In this document: positions 60,994 to 64,000 of the stretch, one piece after another
Numbering within the stretch: the stretch's first letter is position 1
Layout of the letters: each line of letters starts with the position of its first letter
Source: Streptomyces fuscichromogenes
Lineage (GTDB): Bacteria; Actinomycetota; Actinomycetes; Streptomycetales; Streptomycetaceae
Length of the DNA stretch: 64,000 nt
Assembly: GCF_014645815.1 (NCBI RefSeq)
Contig: NZ_BMML01000025.1
Location: forward strand, 124,001-188,000
Reading direction: 5' to 3'
The notes under the pieces: generated by a model
Seen by the model: only the letters and a program-made list of their open reading frames with translations
What the model was told of the DNA's origin: nothing
Database searches by the model: none
Translations under genes and position numbers: made by a program

Positions 60994-61278
60994 ATGCCGC
61001 AGGTCGCCATCACCCTCGCCGAGGGCCGCACCCCGGAGCAGATCCGGGCCCTGCTGCACGAAGTGCACGCCGCGGTCCTGCGCACCACGAACACCCGCCC
61101 CGAACACATCCGTGTCGTCGTCCACGAGGTGCCCAGGTCGCACTGGGCCACCGGCGACGTCACCCTCACCGAGACGGACGCCGCCGGCAACGGACCGTCC
61201 GACGCGCCCACCGACGAACACCCCGGCCAGGACAGGAGCCGACGCCTGGCCGGCCCGCAGGACGAGGAGCAGTCATGA
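60994..61278 (+). CDS. 4-oxalocrotonate tautomerase-like protein
   Basis: A 94-residue tautomerase-superfamily protein. Pro follows the initiator Met and would be the catalytic N-terminal proline (MPQVAITLAEGRT). The EQIRALLHEVHAAVL helix and HIRVVVHEVPRSHWATGD segment fit the 4-OT fold. The last 30 residues are a hydrophilic extension that regular 4-OTs (about 62 residues) lack. It ketonises enols such as 2-hydroxymuconate. It starts 11 bases after the aldehyde dehydrogenase stop and overlaps the LLM gene by 4 bases. Confidence 0.85.
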   Translation: MPQVAITLAEGRTPEQIRALLHEVHAAVLRTTNTRPEHIRVVVHEVPRSHWATGDVTLTETDAAGNGPSDAPTDEHPGQDRSRRLAGPQDEEQS

Positions 61279-62318
61279 GGTTTTCGTTGTTCGTGCACAT
61301 GGAGCGCTGGGACGAGGAGGTCAGCCACCGCCGACTCTTCGAGAATCTCACCGAGTTGACCCTGATGGCCGAGGCCGGCGGCTTCGGCACCGTGTGGATC
61401 GGCGAGCACCACTCGATGGAGTACACCATCTCCCCGAGCCCCATCCCGCTCCTCGCCCACCTGGCCGCGCGGACCTCCACCATCCGGCTCGGCGCCGGGA
61501 CCATCGTCGCCCCGTTCTGGAACCCGATCCGCGCCGCCGGTGAGTGCGCGCTGCTCGACGTCATCAGCAACGGCCGGATGGAGGTGGGCATCGCCCGGGG
61601 CGCCTACCAGTTCGAGTTCGACCGGCTGGCGGGCGGCCTCTCGGCCCGCGAGGGCGGTCAGCACCTGCGCGAACTGGTGCCCGCGGTCCGGGCGTTGTGG
61701 CAGGGCGACTACGCCCACGACGGCGAGATCTGGCAGTTCCCGACGTCGACCAGCGTGCCCAAGCCGATACAGCAGCCCACCCCGCCCATGTGGATAGCCG
61801 CCCGGGACCCGGACTCCCACGACTTCGCCGTCGCCCAGGGCTGCAACGTCATGGTCACCCCGCTGATGAAGGGCGACGAGGAAGTCGTCGACCTGAAGCG
61901 GAAGTTCGACACCGCGGTGGCCAACCACCCCGAGGTGGCGCGTCCCGAGCTGATGGTGCTGCGGCACACCCACGTGCACTCGCCCGACGAGCCCGAGGGA
62001 TGGCGCCCGGCCGCGGAGGCGATCGGACGGTTCTACCGCACCTTCGACGCCTGGTTCGGCAACCGGACCACCCCGACGAACGGGTTCCTCGACCCCAGCC
62101 CGGAGTCGAAGTTCGAAGGCCGCCCCGAGTTCACGCCGGAGTCACTGCACAGGACGGCGATGATCGGCACCCCCGCCGAAGTGATCGAACGGCTGCGCGC
62201 CTACCAGGAACTCGGCGTCGACGAGTTCAGCTTCTGGATCGACACCAGCCTGTCGCACGAGGAGAAGCGCAAGTCGCTGGAGCTGTTCATCAAGGAAGTC
62301 GTACCGGCGTTCCAGTAG
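61275..62318 (+). CDS. LLM-class flavin-dependent monooxygenase
   Basis: A 347-residue luciferase-like monooxygenase: LMAEAGGFGTVWIGEHHSMEY, STIRLGAGTIVAPFWNPIRAAGECALLD and GRMEVGIARGAYQFEF are spread along the barrel. FMN-dependent relatives (bacterial luciferase, and distant RutA or pyridine-type oxygenases) need a separate flavin reductase, which the cluster provides at 56390-56893. It is the best candidate for the first oxidative step on the imported compound. ATGA overlap with the tautomerase gene. Confidence 0.88.
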   Translation: MRFSLFVHMERWDEEVSHRRLFENLTELTLMAEAGGFGTVWIGEHHSMEYTISPSPIPLLAHLAARTSTIRLGAGTIVAPFWNPIRAAGECALLDVISNGRMEVGIARGAYQFEFDRLAGGLSAREGGQHLRELVPAVRALWQGDYAHDGEIWQFPTSTSVPKPIQQPTPPMWIAARDPDSHDFAVAQGCNVMVTPLMKGDEEVVDLKRKFDTAVANHPEVARPELMVLRHTHVHSPDEPEGWRPAAEAIGRFYRTFDAWFGNRTTPTNGFLDPSPESKFEGRPEFTPESLHRTAMIGTPAEVIERLRAYQELGVDEFSFWIDTSLSHEEKRKSLELFIKEVVPAFQ

Positions 62319-62388
62319 GCCGACAGCGCGCCCCACAGCCCCACCCCCCACTGAAGCATCCTCTTCTCTCCGTCCCCAGGAGCACGTC

Positions 62389-63816
62389 ATGTCCCACGAT
62401 GCCTCGGCGCCGGTGTACGGCAGCGCGGTCACCAAGGTCGAACCCTTCGGTGTCGACCACATCCCCGACAACGAGCGGCACGGGAAGCCGAGTTCGCAGT
62501 TCTTCGTCTGGTTCGCGGCCGGCCTGAACTTCCCGATCATCCTGCTCGGCTTCAGCGCGGCCTGGTTCGGCCTGAGCTTCGTCACGGCCGCCACCGCCAT
62601 CGTCATCGGCGCGGCGGTCGGCTCGCTGCTGATGGCCGTGATGTCCCGCATGGGCGTGCGGCTCGGGGTGCCGCAGCAGATCCAGGCCCGCGGTCCGCTC
62701 GGTTTCTTCGGCAACTTCCTTCCGGTGGCGTACATCAACGTCTTCGCCGGGATCGGCTGGGCGGCCGTCACCGTCATCCTCGGCGGCAAGGCCTTCGCCG
62801 AGCTCACACATCTGCCGTTCTGGCTCTGCGCGGGGCTGCTCACCGCCATCCAACTGGTCGTCGCGATCTACGGCTACAACATGATCAACTACCTGCAGAG
62901 GGTGCTCACCTACGTCCTGACCCCGCTGTTCCTGCTGATCACCGTGGTGGCCGTGGTGCGCGGCGGCAGCTTCTTCCACGCCGACCCGCACGCCTCCGGA
63001 TACATCGGCTCCACCGGCGGCTGGATCACCTTCGGCGGCTGGTTCCTCTCCTTCCTGGTCGCCTGGGCCCCGTTCGCCTCCGACTACTCCCGCTACCTCC
63101 CCGACACCCCCGAGGTCGTCTCCCGCACCGCCTGGTACACCGGCCTCGGCAACTTCGTCACCATCTGCTGGCTCGGCGTTCTCGGCGTGATCGTCGGCGG
63201 CAGCGCCACCAGTTCCGACTCCATCACCGCCCTGCACCAACTGGCCGGCCCCTTCGCCGTCCCCGCCCTGCTCGCCGTCGGCCTGTCCGCGCTCGCGCAG
63301 AACTTCCTCAACGTCTACGGCGGCGCGATCTCCGTCCAGACCCTGAAGATCCCGGTCAGCCGCGCCCAGGCGGTCACCGTGATCTGTCTGCTGGCCTACG
63401 CCATCAGCCTGTGGGGCGAGTCGGGCACGGAGGCCAAGTTCAAGGTGTTCCTCAACCTCACCGCCTACTTCATCGCTCCCTTCGCCGCCGTACTGCTGCT
63501 CGACTTCTACCTCGGCGGCCGCTCCGACCCGTCCCGGATCGCGGAGCTGTACGACCGCCGCCGGGTGCTGGACTGGGGCTTCGTGGCCTGGGCCGGCGGG
63601 GTCGCCGCCTCCGTCCCGTTCTGGCAGTCCAGCTTCTACACCGGACCGTTCTCCAAGGCGTTCCCGGGCGCGGGCGACCTGAGCATGTTCGTCGCGGCCG
63701 GTGCCGGAGCGGTCCTGTACCTGCTGACCTACCGACTCAGGCCCCTCTGGGTCCGCGAGGGCGTGACCCCGGCCGAAGCGGGTGCCCAGAGCCCGACGGC
63801 TGTCACGGGGGCCTGA
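62389..63816 (+). CDS. NCS1-family nucleobase/heterocycle transporter
   Basis: A 475-residue permease with about 12 hydrophobic spans. FGVDHIPDNERHGKPSSQFFVWFAAGLNFP at the N-terminus (residues about 20-49) is the purine-cytosine permease start, and ARGPLGFFGNFLPVAYINVFAGIGWAA and WAPFASDYSRYLPD continue the family pattern. NCS1 proteins import cytosine, purines, hydantoins, allantoin, thiamine or pyridine derivatives with a cation. It ends the block E operon and indicates that the substrate is a nitrogen heterocycle. Confidence 0.92.
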   Translation: MSHDASAPVYGSAVTKVEPFGVDHIPDNERHGKPSSQFFVWFAAGLNFPIILLGFSAAWFGLSFVTAATAIVIGAAVGSLLMAVMSRMGVRLGVPQQIQARGPLGFFGNFLPVAYINVFAGIGWAAVTVILGGKAFAELTHLPFWLCAGLLTAIQLVVAIYGYNMINYLQRVLTYVLTPLFLLITVVAVVRGGSFFHADPHASGYIGSTGGWITFGGWFLSFLVAWAPFASDYSRYLPDTPEVVSRTAWYTGLGNFVTICWLGVLGVIVGGSATSSDSITALHQLAGPFAVPALLAVGLSALAQNFLNVYGGAISVQTLKIPVSRAQAVTVICLLAYAISLWGESGTEAKFKVFLNLTAYFIAPFAAVLLLDFYLGGRSDPSRIAELYDRRRVLDWGFVAWAGGVAASVPFWQSSFYTGPFSKAFPGAGDLSMFVAAGAGAVLYLLTYRLRPLWVREGVTPAEAGAQSPTAVTGA

Positions 63817-63822
63817 GGAGTC

Positions 63823-63868
63823 ACCGGGACCGGGCGACACCGCACCAGCGGTGCCGCCCGGTCCCGGT
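63823..63868. terminator. Long hairpin terminator after transporter gene
   Basis: Arms of 21 bp (63823-63843 and 63848-63868) with one mismatch and a 4-base loop, 7 bases after the stop codon. This is the strongest terminator-like element in the window. The remaining bases to 64000 show no gene I can support. Confidence 0.8.
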
Positions 63869-64000
63869 CGGGGGTGACCTGGTTCCCGGACGATGTCCGG
63901 TCTGCTCCGCCTGTCGGTCCGACCTGGGCGGGGTGTGTTTCGCCTCGCCCGGTGTTGCGTGCGACGGACGGTGAAGTCCCTGCTCAGCGCACTCGACCCC

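Noticed and set aside
62290..63840. 516-codon minus-strand frame opposite the NCS1 transporter
   Set aside because: Asp/Gly/Gln-rich antisense frame without motifs; the transporter on the plus strand is full length and convincing.

Overview
The window is high-GC actinobacterial DNA and almost certainly Streptomyces. Third codon positions are nearly all G or C, GTG and TTG starts are common, and many genes overlap by the 4 bases ATGA or GTGA. A rare TTA codon opens one gene. An intergenic repeat that I recognise as common in Streptomyces occurs twice. I see no rRNA, tRNA, CRISPR array or intact mobile element. Most of the window is accessory catabolism, in five blocks.

Block A (1-32.8 kb) is a large CoA-thioester degradation island. 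It encodes a Rieske oxygenase with a KshB-like reductase, three acyl-CoA ligases, a two-subunit B12 acyl-CoA mutase, an F420/flavin (LLM) oxidoreductase and a CaiB-type CoA-transferase. It also encodes short-chain dehydrogenases, a kinase plus acyl-CoA dehydrogenase pair of the 4-hydroxyacyl-CoA type, a split acyl-CoA dehydrogenase, a thiolase, a thioesterase, three amidohydrolases and a fused LivHM/LivG/LivF importer without a visible binding protein. A repeated palindrome, GAGAATnnnATTCTC and variants, lies in most of its promoters. The single TetR gene of the block is flanked by copies of it, which points to one regulon. The substrate is not readable from sequence; an alicyclic, terpenoid or steroid-like acid fits.

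Block B (33.3-48.2 kb) looks like a tetrahydrofolate-dependent demethylation island. Three GcvT/LigM/DesA-type methyltransferase genes sit with metF, purU, folD, pabB and folE. Together these could take a substrate methyl group to methyl-THF, methylene-THF, formyl-THF and formate, and could enlarge the folate pool. Two close LacI paralogues and a repeated operator (CTAAATCGATCTAG) mark the control circuit. A TetR gene, a Tat-exported metallo-beta-lactamase-fold protein and a decayed MetE-like gene lie inside the block.

Block C (48.3-51.9 kb) is a four-gene two-component operon: PepSY lipoprotein, one-span membrane protein, response regulator and histidine kinase. Block D (52.1-55.3 kb) is a patch of gene decay (an IS5-type transposase remnant and remains of peptide-ABC ATPases) around an intact EACC1-caspase conflict-type pair. 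The caspase has a TTA codon at position 4. Block E (55.6-63.9 kb) is a GntR-controlled divergent cluster: LLM flavin monooxygenase, flavin reductase, aldehyde dehydrogenase, tautomerase, alpha/beta hydrolase, SnoaL-like protein, two DUF1185 proteins and an NCS1 transporter. Its layout resembles the Rut pyrimidine pathway but the enzyme set differs, so uptake and oxidative opening of a nitrogen heterocycle is a reasonable guess.
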